From Cryomorphaceae bacterium (GTDB lineage Bacteria; Bacteroidota; Bacteroidia; Flavobacteriales; Schleiferiaceae): a DNA stretch of 14,015 nt. The notes beneath the pieces were generated by a model. It was not told where the DNA came from. It made no database searches and saw nothing but the letters and a program-made list of their open reading frames with translations. Location: NCBI GenBank assembly GCA_949547975.1, contig CATITW010000360.1:1-14015 (forward strand), given 5' to 3'. Position 1 is the first letter of the stretch; each line of letters begins with the position of its first letter. Positions 1 through 7,539 of this stretch are shown piece by piece. The translations under genes and the position numbers were made by a program.

Positions 1-335
1 AAAAGATTAGGTAAACCAAGCTCGTCGGCAACACGGTTGAGGTTGTTGCGGGAGACCATTTTACTACGCAGTTTCGTGAGGTGTCCTTCGTCTTCTTTCG
101 GAAAGCGGTAGAATAGCGCTTCAGCCACGACTAGATCAATCACGGCGTCACCTAAGTATTCCAAACGCTCATTGTTGCGCTCTCCCTTTTTCTTGCGAAA
201 AGGAAAGGCACTAGAATGTCGTAAAGCGAGTTTGTATAACGCGTCGTCTTTCGGCCAATATCCGGTCAAGCTCTTGATCTCTTTCTGAAACTCAGAGCGC
301 GTAAATAGACTTAAAATACTGGACTTTTCTGGCAT
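1..335 (-). CDS. rnc: Ribonuclease III, N-terminal part (cut by window edge)
   Basis: Double-strand-specific endoribonuclease that processes rRNA precursors and structured mRNAs in the cytoplasm. Reading the minus strand from the ATG at 335-333 gives 111 codons with no stop before the edge. Residues 55-63 (NERLEYLGD) are the RNase III signature; E56, E59 and D63 match the metal-binding acidic residues. The following residues, AVIDLVVAEALFYRFP and then LTKLRSKMVSRNNL, are also typical of the catalytic domain. The rest of the catalytic domain and the double-stranded RNA-binding domain lie outside the window. The start codon shares one base with the fabF stop codon (TAATG), so translation is probably coupled to fabF. 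An rnc gene after acpP-fabF is a common Bacteroidetes arrangement. The identification is secure; only completeness cannot be judged. Confidence 0.95.
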   Translation of the reverse strand, partial: MPEKSSILSLFTRSEFQKEIKSLTGYWPKDDALYKLALRHSSAFPFRKKKGERNNERLEYLGDAVIDLVVAEALFYRFPKEDEGHLTKLRSKMVSRNNLNRVADELGLPNL

Positions 336-1585
336 TATTCGGCTTTCTTGAAAAGTACAGATGCATTGTGTCCACCAAAACCGAAGGTGTTACTTAATGC
401 CGCACGTACTTCTCTTTCCTGAGCCGAATGGAAAGTAAAGTTGAGTTTTGGGTCTAAATTTTCATCGTCCGTGAAGTGGTTGATCGTCGGAGGAATCGTG
501 TTCGTGTGAACAGACATGATCGCCGCCATCGCTTCTACGGCACCTGCTGCACCTAAAAGGTGGCCAGTCATACTCTTGGTCGATGAGATGTTGATGTTGT
601 AAGCATGCTCGCCAAATACTTGCTGGATTGCTTTCGTTTCTGCGATGTCACCTAGAGGCGTAGAGGTTCCGTGAACGTTCACGTAGTCTAAGTCTTCGGG
701 TTTCATGTTTGCGTCTTCGATCGCGTTCGCCATCACGTTTCTCGCGCCGAGCCCTTCCGGGTGTGGTGCTGTGAGGTGATGTGCATCAGCGCTGAGGCCA
801 CCGCCCACCATTTCTGCGTAGATTTTTGCGCCGCGCGCTTTCGCGTGCTCGTACTCTTCTAAGATGATACCAGCGCCGCCTTCTCCCATCACGAAACCTT
901 CGCGGTCTGCGTCGAATGGACGAGATGCGGTTTTAGGATCGTCGTTGCGTGTAGACAGTGCATTCATAGCATTGAAACCACCCATTCCGACAGGGTTGAT
1001 GGCTGCTTCGGAACCTCCGGTCACGACAACGTCACACTTTCCAAGACGGATAAGGTTGAAGGAGTCGATCAGTGCATTTGTAGAAGAGGCGCAGGCACTA
1101 ACTGTAGTGTAGTTCGGTCCGCGCAATCCGTGCTTCATGGAGATACGACCAGGAGTGATATCAGAGATCATCATCGGGATCAAGAAAGGATTGAAACGCG
1201 GAGTAAGATCGTTGTCTACGAACCCTTTTACTTGGTCGAAGAAAGTGTCGATACCACCGATACCTGAGCCCCAAATGACTCCGATACGGTCGCGGTTTTC
1301 TTGTTCTAAATCCAACCCGGAATCGGCAATGGCCTCGTCGGCCACTACCACTCCGAATTGTGTAAATCGATCCATACGACGTGCTTCCTTGCGGTCGAGC
1401 AGGTCGTTGGGATTAAAGTCTTTTACCTCACACGCGAAGTGCGTTTTGAACTTTGATGAATCAAACCTCGTAATAGGTCCCGCTCCGGAGACCCCAGCGA
1501 GGAGGTTTTTCCAAGTTTCCTCGGCGGTGTTTCCCACAGGAGTGAGAGCACCTAGTCCGGTAACAACTACGCGTTTAAGGCTCAT
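335..1585 (-). CDS. fabF: Beta-ketoacyl-[acyl-carrier-protein] synthase II
   Basis: Condensing enzyme of type II fatty-acid synthesis. It extends acyl-ACP by two carbons from malonyl-ACP in the cytoplasm. The 416-residue product is full length for FabF. The start reads MSLKRVVVTGLGALTPVG, the usual family N-terminus. The catalytic cysteine is C165 in SACASS. The decarboxylation histidines are H305 (VNVHGTSTPLGD) and H342 (TGHLLGAAGAVE), with K337 between them (SSTKSMTGH), and the C-terminal glycine-rich loop FGFGGHN is at 401-407. The gene follows acpP by 14 bases and overlaps rnc by one base, so the three probably form one transcript that supplies carrier protein and elongating enzyme together. 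Nothing is truncated or unusual. Confidence 0.98.
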   Translation of the reverse strand: MSLKRVVVTGLGALTPVGNTAEETWKNLLAGVSGAGPITRFDSSKFKTHFACEVKDFNPNDLLDRKEARRMDRFTQFGVVVADEAIADSGLDLEQENRDRIGVIWGSGIGGIDTFFDQVKGFVDNDLTPRFNPFLIPMMISDITPGRISMKHGLRGPNYTTVSACASSTNALIDSFNLIRLGKCDVVVTGGSEAAINPVGMGGFNAMNALSTRNDDPKTASRPFDADREGFVMGEGGAGIILEEYEHAKARGAKIYAEMVGGGLSADAHHLTAPHPEGLGARNVMANAIEDANMKPEDLDYVNVHGTSTPLGDIAETKAIQQVFGEHAYNINISSTKSMTGHLLGAAGAVEAMAAIMSVHTNTIPPTINHFTDDENLDPKLNFTFHSAQEREVRAALSNTFGFGGHNASVLFKKAE

Positions 1586-1599
1586 AAAAAGACGTTTAC

Positions 1600-1836
1600 T
1601 TATGCTTTAGCTTCTTCGATGTACGAGATAGCTTGACCTACAGTTCCGATGTTCTCTGCTTGATCGTCTGGGATCTGAATATCGAACTCTTTTTCGAATT
1701 CCATAATCAATTCCACAGTGTCAAGAGAATCTGCACCAAGGTCGTTAGTGAAGCTCGCTTCTGTGTTTACTTCGTTTTCGTCAACTCCTAGTTTGTCAAC
1801 GATGATTGCTGTAACTTTTGCTGAAATGTCAGACAT
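1600..1836 (-). CDS. acpP: Acyl carrier protein
   Basis: Small acidic protein that carries growing fatty-acyl chains on a phosphopantetheine arm. The product is 78 residues, the normal size. The attachment serine is S37 in the classical [10 protein letters not shown] motif, followed by the acidic recognition helix ([19 protein letters not shown]). It is the first gene of the minus-strand acpP-fabF-rnc operon and is divergent from purN, with a 103-base gap. On the minus strand the complement of 1863-1870 reads TTTCTTTG, seven of eight bases of the Bacteroidetes TAnnTTTG element, but no matching upstream TTG was seen, so the promoter is only suggested. The start is fixed by the family N-terminus ([18 protein letters not shown]). 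Confidence 0.97.
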   Translation of the reverse strand: MSDISAKVTAIIVDKLGVDENEVNTEASFTNDLGADSLDTVELIMEFEKEFDIQIPDDQAENIGTVGQAISYIEEAKA

Positions 1837-1909
1837 GATTAGTTTGTTTTAATAATCAAGAACAAAGAAAATAAAACTTTAGATATCCCCTACTGCTCGA
1901 GGAAGGGGT

Positions 1910-1917
1910 TAAATTTG
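1910..1917 (+). promoter_or_regulatory. Candidate Bacteroidetes -7 promoter element for purN-rnhA
   Basis: TAAATTTG is an exact match to TAnnTTTG and lies 22 bases before the purN ATG, which would give a short leader of roughly 15 bases. No good TTTG -33 box was found 17-23 bases upstream, so the call rests on the -7 element alone. A short CCCCT/AGGGG inverted repeat (1887-1891 and 1904-1908) lies just upstream. Confidence 0.45.
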
Positions 1918-1939
1918 CCGACTCAAGGTACGATATTTC

Positions 1940-2512
1940 ATGTTAAGAATAGCTATACTCGCCTCAGGATCAGGGACTAATGCGGAGCGACTTGTCGAGT
2001 TTTTTCGCGAAAGTGACTTGGCTTGTGTAAAACTTATTGCAACGAACAACCCAAAAGCAGGCGTAATTCCGCGTGCTGAAGCGCAAAATGTGGAGACTTT
2101 GGTGTTTGACCCAAAGACCGAACTACAACAAACGCTGTCGGTTTTAGTTCAAAAAGCGGACGTGGTTTTGCTAGCTGGATACCTTAGAATGATTCCTGCG
2201 GAGTGGACGCGTGCGTTTCAAGGACGTATGTTGAATATTCACCCGGCCCTCTTGCCGAAGTTTGGGGGCAAGGGGATGTACGGGAAGCATGTGCATCGTG
2301 CCGTTAGTGAGGCGGGAGAAACACAGTCGGGCATCACGATTCATTTAGTGAACGAGCACTATGATGAGGGTGCTGTTTTGGCCCAATTCACTGTGGAGAT
2401 TGATGCTGGGGAAGACCCGGATAGCATAGAAGCGAAGGTGCGTGAATTGGAATTGGATTTTTATGGACCGACTGTAGAAGGTTGGATCGAACACATGACC
2501 CTAAACCAGTGA
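1940..2512 (+). CDS. purN: Phosphoribosylglycinamide formyltransferase (GAR transformylase)
   Basis: Transfers a formyl group from 10-formyltetrahydrofolate to GAR in the third step of de novo purine synthesis; cytoplasmic. The 190-residue product is normal for PurN. The substrate phosphate loop is GSGTN at residues 10-14. The catalytic trio is N99 and H101 (MLNIHPALLPKF) and D142 (HYDEGAVLAQ), corresponding to the Asn-His-Asp of the E. coli enzyme. The formyl-folate side is supported by DVVLLAGYLRMIP (74-86). The reading frame ends in TGA, which overlaps the proposed GTG start of rnhA (GTGA), indicating co-translation. The gene is divergent from acpP. Confidence 0.96.
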   Translation: MLRIAILASGSGTNAERLVEFFRESDLACVKLIATNNPKAGVIPRAEAQNVETLVFDPKTELQQTLSVLVQKADVVLLAGYLRMIPAEWTRAFQGRMLNIHPALLPKFGGKGMYGKHVHRAVSEAGETQSGITIHLVNEHYDEGAVLAQFTVEIDAGEDPDSIEAKVRELELDFYGPTVEGWIEHMTLNQ

Positions 2513-2967
2513 GAGTAACGATATATACAGACGGCGCAGCGAGTGGAAACCCCGGACCCGGTGGATACGGTGTGGTTTTAGAGAGTAGCGCTGGCCACCG
2601 TAAGGAGCTCAGTGGCGGATTCCGCAGAACGACCAACAATAGAATGGAGCTGCTTGCGGTCATCAAAGGCTTGCGTGAGCTAAAAAGCACCGAAGTTCAA
2701 GTGGTGGTAGTGAGCGACAGTAAGTATGTGGTGGATGCGGTGAATAAGGGCTGGTTGGAGAATTGGATCAAGAAGGGGTTCAAGGACAAGAAAAACCCGG
2801 ATCTGTGGCGCGATATGATTCCGCTCCTACGCAAGTACAAACCTATTTTTCAGTGGGTAAAAGGCCACAACAATCATCCGCAAAATGAGCGGTGTGATGC
2901 TTTGGCGGTGATCGAGAGTAAGAAGAAAAATCTTCCTCCGGACGTCGGTTACGAAAGCAGCTTGTAA
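2509..2967 (+). CDS. rnhA: Ribonuclease HI
   Basis: Cleaves the RNA strand of RNA-DNA hybrids and so removes R-loops and primers. I chose the GTG at 2509, which overlaps the purN stop, giving 152 residues that begin MRVTIYTDGAASGNPGPGG. This is the exact place where RNase HI proteins normally start. The frame stays open to a TTG at 2482, which would add nine residues of unrelated sequence inside purN and is less likely. The catalytic residues are all present: D8 (YTDGA), E47 (NNRMELLAV), D70 (VSDSKYV), H120 (WVKGHNNHPQNERCD) and D130 (CDALA). The basic stretch with aromatic residues (KGWLENWIKKGFKDKKNPDLW) resembles the substrate-gripping protrusion. The gene ends three bases from the convergent M23 peptidase gene, with no hairpin terminator between them. 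Confidence 0.95.
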   Translation: MRVTIYTDGAASGNPGPGGYGVVLESSAGHRKELSGGFRRTTNNRMELLAVIKGLRELKSTEVQVVVVSDSKYVVDAVNKGWLENWIKKGFKDKKNPDLWRDMIPLLRKYKPIFQWVKGHNNHPQNERCDALAVIESKKKNLPPDVGYESSL

Positions 2968-2970
2968 GGG

Positions 2971-3831
2971 CTAGAGCTTGATGAAATCTTGCGGGTTGAT
3001 CGCCGCGCCTTCAAACCAAAGTTCAAAGTGCAAGTGTGGCCCGGTGGAGTTTTCTCCAGAGTTGCCGATGATGGCAATGGCCTCCCCACTGCGCACAAAC
3101 TCCCCTACTTCTTTGAGTAATGCACTGTTGTGCTTGTAAGCGCTGAGCAGGTTGTTTTCGTGCTGAATGATGATGATGTGTCCGGTCTCACTGGTCCAAT
3201 CTGCAAAAACAACGGTGCCTTCGTAGCACGATTTGATCGGCGTATTGTTCGCCGCTGCGATGTCCACGGCAAAGTGATCCGTGGTTTTGTCGTAGCCAGA
3301 GGTAACCACGCCTTCAAGTGGCGAGATCAGCTGCGGAATGTCCAGGTTGGGAATGCGTGAGTTTAGGGTAAAGGCATTTTCTTCTTCTACCCACTCGCGA
3401 AATGCGCTGTCTTGAGACGAGGGGCTGGAAAGCTGAACGGTCTCAGGAGTTGAGGAGGTGTCTTCTGAAAGCTCCAAGAGCACTGTGTCGATGGTTTCGC
3501 CCTGAAGGATGCGCTGGATGCCTTCGAGGTATTTTTCGTTTTGCTCGAGGGCAAGCTCTAAGCTGTCTGTGGTCAAGGCCAGTTCGATGGCTTCACGACG
3601 TAGTTTGGAGGATGCATACCCAGGAATCAATTCCTTCAAGGGGGTAAACGCGATCAATGTGGTGGTCAGCGCGATGGTTACGGTGATGGTCAGGACGGAA
3701 AACACAAAAATATTTAACGGAGATAGTTTCAACGTTAATAGCTCCTCAAACGTGTCGTCGTTGAGGATAACAAAGCGAAATTTGTTCCGCCAGCGTTGAA
3801 CGCGGGTCGTTTTTTGTGGGTCCTTTGCCAT
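2971..3831 (-). CDS. Membrane-anchored M23 (LytM-type) peptidoglycan endopeptidase
   Basis: Zinc metallopeptidase expected to cut peptide cross-links of peptidoglycan in the periplasm. The 286-residue product has a basic cytoplasmic N-terminal tail (residues 1-38, including NKFRFVILNDDTFEE), one membrane helix (about 41-63), a probable coiled-coil linker (about 75-110), a Ser/Thr/Glu-rich spacer (about 120-150) and a C-terminal LytM domain (about 168-286). The zinc ligands H186 and D190 (DHFAVD) and H268 (HLH, 266-268) and the catalytic histidines H234 and H266 are all present, so it should be active. This architecture resembles the bactofilin-partner peptidases known from Hyphomonas-type bacteria, and a bactofilin gene lies at 6524. 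That partnership is inference. The gene is divergent from porW; the complement of 3840-3847 reads GATATTTG, a weak -7 match very close to the start. Confidence 0.9.
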   Translation of the reverse strand: MAKDPQKTTRVQRWRNKFRFVILNDDTFEELLTLKLSPLNIFVFSVLTITVTIALTTTLIAFTPLKELIPGYASSKLRREAIELALTTDSLELALEQNEKYLEGIQRILQGETIDTVLLELSEDTSSTPETVQLSSPSSQDSAFREWVEEENAFTLNSRIPNLDIPQLISPLEGVVTSGYDKTTDHFAVDIAAANNTPIKSCYEGTVVFADWTSETGHIIIIQHENNLLSAYKHNSALLKEVGEFVRSGEAIAIIGNSGENSTGPHLHFELWFEGAAINPQDFIKL

Positions 3832-3905
3832 AACTATCGCAAATATCGTGTTAAGGATTTCTTCAGGGCGATGAAATAAAATAATTTTAACGCGTTATTA
3901 CTTCT

Positions 3906-6527
3906 ATGCAAAATAAATCGTTTGCTGCGCTTTTGGCTTTTTGCCTGCTCTTGCTCACAGGTTGTTCGACGACCAAGGACAAGTGGGTGAATAGAGAGTA
4001 CCATAAATTGACGGCACATTTTAATGCATATTTCAACGGCCTAGAATCGTATGACGAAGCCGTGGCCAATTTCGAGGCGACGCAGACCTACGATTTTGAA
4101 AAAACCCTCCCACTCTACTATTGGCCCAACGAATCGCAAGCCCCCTCCCTGTTCGCCGCCATGGATCGTGCGCTGGAAAAGAGCGCTAAGGTCATCAAGG
4201 GACACAGCATGGTGTTCAGTGGCAAGCAGAAGAACGACTATGTGATCAAGGCCTATTTACTGATCGCACGCAGCAGGTTTTATAAGCACGAGCTGATCCA
4301 ATCGCTCGAGGCGACCAGCTATATCGTGGATCAGTTCGATGGGCTCGAGATTGCCAGAGAAGAGGTGTTTTGGGCGAAGCTGCTGGCTGCGCAAACCCAC
4401 ATTCGGATGGGCAACGGTTTCTCGGCGGAAGCGCTCCTCGATGACATTTACACGAAAAGATTACCCAAAGACCAGTTGTTTGCCGCACAGAAAGGCTATG
4501 CCTATTACCATTTGAGTGAAGGGCGTATTAAGGAGGCGCAGGAGTGGGTAGAATTGGCCGCAACAAACGCGAAGTCTAAATCTCAGAAAGTACTCCTCAC
4601 CTACATTAACGCGCAGCTCTATGCCAAGCTGGGTATGGGGTATGAAAGTGCGCTCGCGTATCAGCAGGTGCTCGATCTGCATCCAAACGACTACGACATC
4701 ACTTTTTCTGCCCAGATCAAACGGGCGGAAAATTTCGATGTGTACATGGAAGACATTTCTGTGATCGAAAAACAGCTCAACAAAATGTTGCGCGACGATA
4801 AAAATATCTCGTACCGCGATCAGATCTACTACGTGTGGGCCTTGAAGCGCTTGGATTTAGAAGAGTATCCGGAAGCTGAACGTTTGCTTCGAGAAAGCAT
4901 ATCCTCATCCGTGGACAATCCGCGTCAAAAAGGGAAGAGTTATTTGAGTTTAGCGACGATAGAATTTGACTTTAAAGAGTTTGTCAATGCCCAGGCGTAT
5001 TATGACAGTGCCATTACCGCCTTGCCGGCGAATTATCCGGGGCTGGATACTTTGCAACGTCGGACGGAAGTGCTGAATGAGCTCGTGGGCCACCTCAACA
5101 CCATCGCATTGCAGGACAGTTTGCAAGGCATGTACGGTCAGAGTGAGGCTGCGTTGCGCGAAAAATTCGAATCGTACATCGAAGCGAAAAAACTGCGCGA
5201 AGCTGAGGCCGCTCGCTTGGCCGAGATTGCCGCAATGAATGCAGCGAACAACGCACTACTCGCCGACGCAGGACCTACCGCATCACAGGGCTCCGGGCAG
5301 TGGTACTTTTACAACCCTAGTGTTCGTGCTAAGGGCGTCTCTGCCTTTAAGCGCAAGTGGGGCGACCGCAAATTAGAGGACCACTGGCGTACGACGGAGA
5401 AACCCTTCCAAGGTTTCGGCGAACTCGCAGAAGAAGAAGGTGCCGACAAGACCGATTCCACCACCGCTGCTCCGGAAGTTTTGCCGACCGATGAAAACAG
5501 CGTCGACTACTACATGGCCCGACTCCTCGGGGACGACGAGGCTTTTGCTGCAAGCGAGTTAGCGGAGGCTCAGGCACGTGCTGAGATCGGTTTCTTGTAC
5601 AAAGACGGTCTCAAAGACGCTGCTTCTGCCGAGCGGGAATGGGACGCTTTTATGGCCGATTTTTCAGGGTTAGCCAGCGTCGCACCTAAGGTTTGGTACG
5701 GGCAATATTTGCTCTTCTCGGCGCTTGGTGAACAGGAGAAAATGGCGCTTTCCCGCACGACTCTTTTGGACCAATTCCCAAACAGCCCCTACGCCGCACT
5801 GCTCCGTGGTGATGCGCTAGGCCCGCAAATTCCTGCGTCGGAACAAGCTGCTTACGACCTTGCTTTTGACCAGTACAACAGCGGTAATCTTCGCAGTGCA
5901 CAACGCGCCTTGAGGGCCTTTTTGAATACGTACCCAAAGAGCGTACTGCGGGCCAAAGCGGCGCTGCTGCAAGCCTACATCGTCGGGACAAAAGAAGATA
6001 CGGACGCGACTATCGCACAGCTGCAAGTGGTAGTGAATGACTTTAAGGGCACAGAGGAAGCGACGCGAGCGGCTCAGATCTTAAGCATGCTTGTGGATGT
6101 GAGTGAAAAGGGACAAGATCCGGCAGATGTCAAAGGCAAAGGAGACACGAAGGTGCGTCAGGTGGAGTTTGCAGATCAGGCCAATGCGCCGCACAAATTC
6201 ATCATTGCGTTGCCCGCTGAAAACGCAAAAATTAATGAGCTTAGAAATGCACTCGCGGACTTTAATAAAGAGCACTTCAAGTTTGACAATTTGCGCATCC
6301 AAAACATTTTCTACGACCAGAACACCCAGCTGGTTATTGTCAGTGGTTTGCGCTCGAAAGCCAAGGCTGAGGTATACAAAACGACCTTTTCAGAATTGGG
6401 CACAAGTTTGCACCAATTTTATCCTTCAGCCACAAGTGCGGTGTTTTACATAAATAATCCGAACTTTGGCAAAGTCTACAGAGACAAGGTTTTAAAAGAA
6501 TACATTCAATATTTCAACTCACCATGA
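3906..6527 (+). CDS. porW: PorW/SprE-type lipoprotein of the type IX secretion and gliding machinery
   Basis: Large TPR-like lipoprotein needed for type IX protein secretion in Porphyromonas (PorW) and for gliding in Flavobacterium (SprE). The 873-residue product has a lipoprotein signal peptide ending LLTG with the lipidated cysteine at C20. The conserved start of the mature protein (REYHKLTAHFNAYFNGLESYDEA) follows. Helical repeat regions run through about 110-400 and 560-735, for example YPEAERLLRE and YNSGNLRSAQRALRAFLNTYP. An alanine/glutamate-rich helix covers 415-450. The conserved WYFYNP...KWGDRKLEDHW block spans 466-495. The C-terminal domain (about 762-873) contains HKFIIALP and AVFYINNPNFGKVYRDKV. 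Homologues are restricted to Bacteroidetes. It overlaps the bactofilin start by four bases (ATGA). A loose -7 element (TAATTTTA, 3882-3889) lies upstream. Family assignment is from recognised motifs; gliding in this organism is not proven. Confidence 0.88.
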   Translation: MQNKSFAALLAFCLLLLTGCSTTKDKWVNREYHKLTAHFNAYFNGLESYDEAVANFEATQTYDFEKTLPLYYWPNESQAPSLFAAMDRALEKSAKVIKGHSMVFSGKQKNDYVIKAYLLIARSRFYKHELIQSLEATSYIVDQFDGLEIAREEVFWAKLLAAQTHIRMGNGFSAEALLDDIYTKRLPKDQLFAAQKGYAYYHLSEGRIKEAQEWVELAATNAKSKSQKVLLTYINAQLYAKLGMGYESALAYQQVLDLHPNDYDITFSAQIKRAENFDVYMEDISVIEKQLNKMLRDDKNISYRDQIYYVWALKRLDLEEYPEAERLLRESISSSVDNPRQKGKSYLSLATIEFDFKEFVNAQAYYDSAITALPANYPGLDTLQRRTEVLNELVGHLNTIALQDSLQGMYGQSEAALREKFESYIEAKKLREAEAARLAEIAAMNAANNALLADAGPTASQGSGQWYFYNPSVRAKGVSAFKRKWGDRKLEDHWRTTEKPFQGFGELAEEEGADKTDSTTAAPEVLPTDENSVDYYMARLLGDDEAFAASELAEAQARAEIGFLYKDGLKDAASAEREWDAFMADFSGLASVAPKVWYGQYLLFSALGEQEKMALSRTTLLDQFPNSPYAALLRGDALGPQIPASEQAAYDLAFDQYNSGNLRSAQRALRAFLNTYPKSVLRAKAALLQAYIVGTKEDTDATIAQLQVVVNDFKGTEEATRAAQILSMLVDVSEKGQDPADVKGKGDTKVRQVEFADQANAPHKFIIALPAENAKINELRNALADFNKEHFKFDNLRIQNIFYDQNTQLVIVSGLRSKAKAEVYKTTFSELGTSLHQFYPSATSAVFYINNPNFGKVYRDKVLKEYIQYFNSP

Positions 6528-6922
6528 TATCCTCTTCAAAGAAAAACCCAGAACAAGCACAAGCCTCGAACCGCATCCTGATCGGAACAGCTATTGTCGG
6601 GGATGTTACCACAGACGGCGATATTCGAGTGGACGGTAAAATCACTGGAAACATGAAGGTAAGCGGCAAGCTCGTTGTGGGTGAGCAAGGTGCGATCGAA
6701 GGCGATGTAGAATGTAAAAACGCTGCTGTTGCGGGATCTTTGTCCGGCACCTTAAAAGTGGCTCAAACTTTAGCGCTTGCTACAACAGCCAAAGTGGACG
6801 GAAAAGTACACACCGAAAAGTTGAGTGTAGAGCCAGGCGCTGAACTGAACGGTACGGTTTCGATGGGCGCGGTGATGCACAAAATCTCTGAGAAAGAAGG
6901 CAAGGGTGTCCAAACAGCCTAA
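6524..6922 (+). CDS. Bactofilin (polymer-forming cytoskeletal protein)
   Basis: Bactofilins self-assemble into non-polar beta-helical filaments on the inner face of the membrane and position envelope enzymes. The 132-residue product has a short flexible N-terminus (1-18) and a core of about 19-115 built from repeated beta-solenoid turns, seen as the recurring G-x-[IVL] pattern (VGDVTTDGDIRVDGKITGN, then VSGKLVVGEQGAIEGDVECK). A charged tail (119-128) ends the protein. The ATG overlaps the porW stop as ATGA, and its last 17 bases overlap the next gene, so translation is probably coupled on both sides. The nearby M23 peptidase (2971-3831) is a plausible functional partner by analogy with bactofilin/M23 pairs elsewhere. 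Confidence 0.93.
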   Translation: MISSSKKNPEQAQASNRILIGTAIVGDVTTDGDIRVDGKITGNMKVSGKLVVGEQGAIEGDVECKNAAVAGSLSGTLKVAQTLALATTAKVDGKVHTEKLSVEPGAELNGTVSMGAVMHKISEKEGKGVQTA

Positions 6923-7091
6923 TCCTTTCATTCGCTATTCTGGGCTTGCCTTTCAGATGGCCGCCCCTATTATTTTAGGCGTGCTTATAGGTCGGTACCT
7001 TGATGGTGAAGACGCGTTGCTGTACACCATTATTTTCTCACTACTGGGCGTGTTTTCAGGTCTTTACCTAGCGCTCAAAGACTTCCTTTAA
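6906..7091 (+). CDS. atpZ: AtpZ/AtpI-family small membrane protein
   Basis: Two-helix inner-membrane protein of the AtpZ/AtpI family, members of which help Fo assembly or ion supply of ATP synthase. The product is 61 residues, starting at GTG (6906) inside the end of the bactofilin gene. The family stretch IRYSGLAFQMAAPIILGVLIG (9-29) forms the first membrane helix, and about 37-57 forms the second, with a short acidic loop (YLDGED) between them. No other in-frame start precedes the conserved region closely, so GTG is preferred. The stop shares one base with the next ATG (TAATG). Its place before atpB agrees with the family assignment; the exact function is inferred. Confidence 0.85.
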   Translation: MSKQPNPFIRYSGLAFQMAAPIILGVLIGRYLDGEDALLYTIIFSLLGVFSGLYLALKDFL

Positions 7092-7453
7092 TGCATACGT
7101 TCAAAAAAGCGTTTCTTTTTATAGCAGTGTTCGCTCTAGCAGGTGTTGCTCAAGGCTTTTACAGTACACAACCGTCGAAAGTCGCCATGTACTATGTCAT
7201 CGCGGGCGTGCTTTATGCCATTTCCGAGGGGCTGAAACAGCTTCCGATGGCCAAAAAACAAGAGCCGGGCATGGTGTTTTTGGTACTCTCCACCCTTCGG
7301 ATGTTCTTGTTTTTGATAGCACTATTGCCCGTATTGCTTCATCGTGCGGAGTTAAATGTGACAAAACCCGCGGCTTTGAGCCTTCTTTTGCCCCTCTTAA
7401 TATCGCTCGTATTTGAGACTTTTCAGGCCATCAAAGCCTTGAAAGACAAATAA
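7091..7453 (+). CDS. Uncharacterised four-helix membrane protein in the AtpI position
   Basis: I do not recognise an experimentally described homologue. The 120-residue product is very hydrophobic, with four predicted membrane helices (about 5-22, 30-46, 62-83 and 93-113). Charged residues sit at or in the helices: R70 at the start of helix 3 (STLRMFLFLIALLP) and E109 in helix 4 (LVFETFQAIKALKDK). The start overlaps the atpZ stop by one base, so it is probably co-translated. Flavobacterial atp clusters often have a protein of this kind (possibly the DUF6168 family, not verified) between atpZ and atpB. Size and placement suggest a role like AtpI or AtpR, the assembly partners of the c-ring, but that is inference. 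Confidence 0.75.
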   Translation: MHTFKKAFLFIAVFALAGVAQGFYSTQPSKVAMYYVIAGVLYAISEGLKQLPMAKKQEPGMVFLVLSTLRMFLFLIALLPVLLHRAELNVTKPAALSLLLPLLISLVFETFQAIKALKDK

Positions 7454-7486
7454 TTGTAATAAATATAGTATTTAAGCGAACGGGGG

Positions 7487-7518
7487 TTTGTCGTTAGGTG
7501 CATAAGGCCCTACATTTG
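7487..7518 (+). promoter_or_regulatory. Promoter of the atpBEFHAG operon
   Basis: A Bacteroidetes-type promoter. The -33 box is TTTG at 7487-7490, followed by a 20-base spacer and an exact -7 element TACATTTG at 7511-7518. Transcription would begin near 7522-7526. It lies in the first non-overlapping gap after the run of coupled genes, just ahead of atpB, so the ATP synthase genes can be transcribed independently of the porW-bactofilin-atpZ run. It also shows that the GTG at 7498 cannot be the atpB start on this transcript. Confidence 0.75.
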
Positions 7519-7539
7519 CACGGATTTTACGGCACAGAA

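Noticed and set aside
1137..1610. 157-residue plus-strand frame over fabF
   Set aside because: It is antisense to intact fabF and has no recognisable domain.
1887..1908. CCCCT/AGGGG inverted repeat between acpP and purN as a riboswitch or operator
   Set aside because: Only five pairs with a 12-base loop; too weak to call, although it lies close to the candidate purN promoter.
3832..3905. Divergent promoters between the M23 gene and porW
   Set aside because: TAATTTTA (3882-3889, plus) and GATATTTG (complement of 3840-3847, minus) are imperfect -7 elements without TTTG boxes at the right distance, so they are only mentioned in the gene entries.
7498..7539. GTG-initiated N-terminal extension of atpB (14 residues)
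   Set aside because: It overlaps the -7 promoter element, would lie upstream of the transcription start, and would place a polar segment before an otherwise well-formed signal peptide.
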